Assembly: GCA_902767775.1 (NCBI GenBank)
Contig: CACXIP010000001.1
Coordinates: forward strand, 186,001-250,000
Origin: an uncultured Prevotellaceae bacterium
GTDB lineage: Bacteria; Bacteroidota; Bacteroidia; Bacteroidales; Bacteroidaceae
Direction: 5' to 3'
DNA: 64,000 bases
The notes below the pieces were generated by a model that was given only the letters and a program-made list of their open reading frames with translations, was not told where the DNA came from and made no database searches. Of this stretch, positions 63,817 through 64,000 are shown in pieces. A program made the position numbers and the translations under genes. Position 1 is the first letter of the stretch, and each line of letters begins with the position of its first letter.

Positions 63817-64000
63817 ATGATGGACTTTATTTTGAATGCAGTATTGGTTCTTGGAGGAATCGCGCTGATAGCGGCACTGATTCTATATTTTTGCTCCAAG
63901 AAGTTTGCTGTGAAGGAAGACCCACGATTGGCATTGGTGCAGGAGACGCTGCCGGGTGCTAATTGTGGCGGATGTGGCTACCCTGGATGCTCGGGGTTGG
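63817..64000 (+). CDS. rnfB: Rnf complex subunit B (partial)
   Basis: Only the first 61 codons are present. It begins with an N-terminal membrane helix and then the [4Fe-4S] motif GANCGGCGYPGCSG typical of RnfB. RnfB carries electrons from ferredoxin to the Rnf membrane complex, which moves Na+ or H+. The rest of the operon lies beyond the right edge. Confidence 0.92.
   Translation, partial: MMDFILNAVLVLGGIALIAALILYFCSKKFAVKEDPRLALVQETLPGANCGGCGYPGCSGL

Noticed and set aside
1-64000. Mobile elements, CRISPR arrays, tRNA genes
   Set aside because: None recognised in the gaps between genes; no transposase, integrase, spacer-repeat series or tRNA-like cloverleaf was seen by eye.

Overview
The window comes from a Bacteroidota chromosome, most likely Prevotella or a close relative. 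Three kinds of evidence support this. Many genes are preceded by the Bacteroidota promoter (TTTG near -33, TAnnTTTG near -7, 19-21 bases apart). Shine-Dalgarno sites are largely absent. The gene families are typical of the group: three BspA-like leucine-rich-repeat proteins, DUF4421, DUF5715, DUF1460, an S8 protease with the Bacteroidota-type N-terminus, and the fur-purA-hisS order. I found no tRNA, rRNA, CRISPR array, transposase or prophage gene, so this is ordinary chromosome with a few unusual loci.

Layout. 1-5.6 kb: a broken-off secreted protein, a free-standing methionine-synthase activation domain, a convergent cobalamin methyltransferase of unusual build (URO-D-like + homocysteine methyltransferase + B12 domains, no folate domain), and an acyl-CoA synthetase. 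5.7-10.5 kb: inositol-phosphate synthase followed closely by hisG-hisD-hisC. 10.5-13 kb: MATE exporter, cytidylate-kinase-like protein and phosphoesterase in overlapping order. 13.1-17.1 kb: secreted S8 protease, xseA (no xseB beside it) and butyrate kinase (no ptb beside it). 17.1-21.8 kb: ftsK-lolA-membrane protein on the minus strand. 22-27.1 kb: 3'-5' exonuclease, RlmI-like methyltransferase, tilS, and a LRR protein with a C-terminal dockerin.

27.1-31.3 kb: zinc-ribbon membrane protein with a Lys/Pro-rich tail, GH25 lysozyme, flotillin. 31.3-36.1 kb: LacI-type regulator, altronate dehydratase, NhaC-type antiporter and an unknown protein, probably one operon. 36.1-38.6 kb: rfbB, fdtA-like ketoisomerase and FemAB/GNAT-like acyltransferase, overlapping. 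38.7-43 kb: fur-purA-hisS, then a CE12 esterase carrying only a stub of a CE8 pectinesterase. 43-45.6 kb: histidine phosphatase coupled to a DUF1593 protein. 45.8-51 kb: DUF5715 protein, AlkZ-related protein, a second NhaC antiporter, YjbQ, lactate permease.

51-54.8 kb: LRR protein, MltF-like lytic transglycosylase, rpmA and rplU. 54.8-55.4 kb: the one sizeable intergenic region, holding the rplU leader and a candidate small RNA. 55.4-64 kb: GH2 beta-galactosidase, LRR protein, an overlapping queH-oxidoreductase-DUF4421-DUF1460 run, and the start of the rnf operon (RseC-like, rnfB).

The strongest candidate for something undescribed is the methyltransferase locus at 0.4-3.9 kb. It looks like a methionine synthase whose methyl-folate domain is gone and whose N-terminus carries a different methyl-transfer domain, served by a separate activation protein. 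The second is the candidate small RNA near 55.1 kb. In several genes the -7 box overlaps or follows the most upstream possible start codon, which argues for a later start (MltF-like, beta-galactosidase, MATE, cobalamin methyltransferase).
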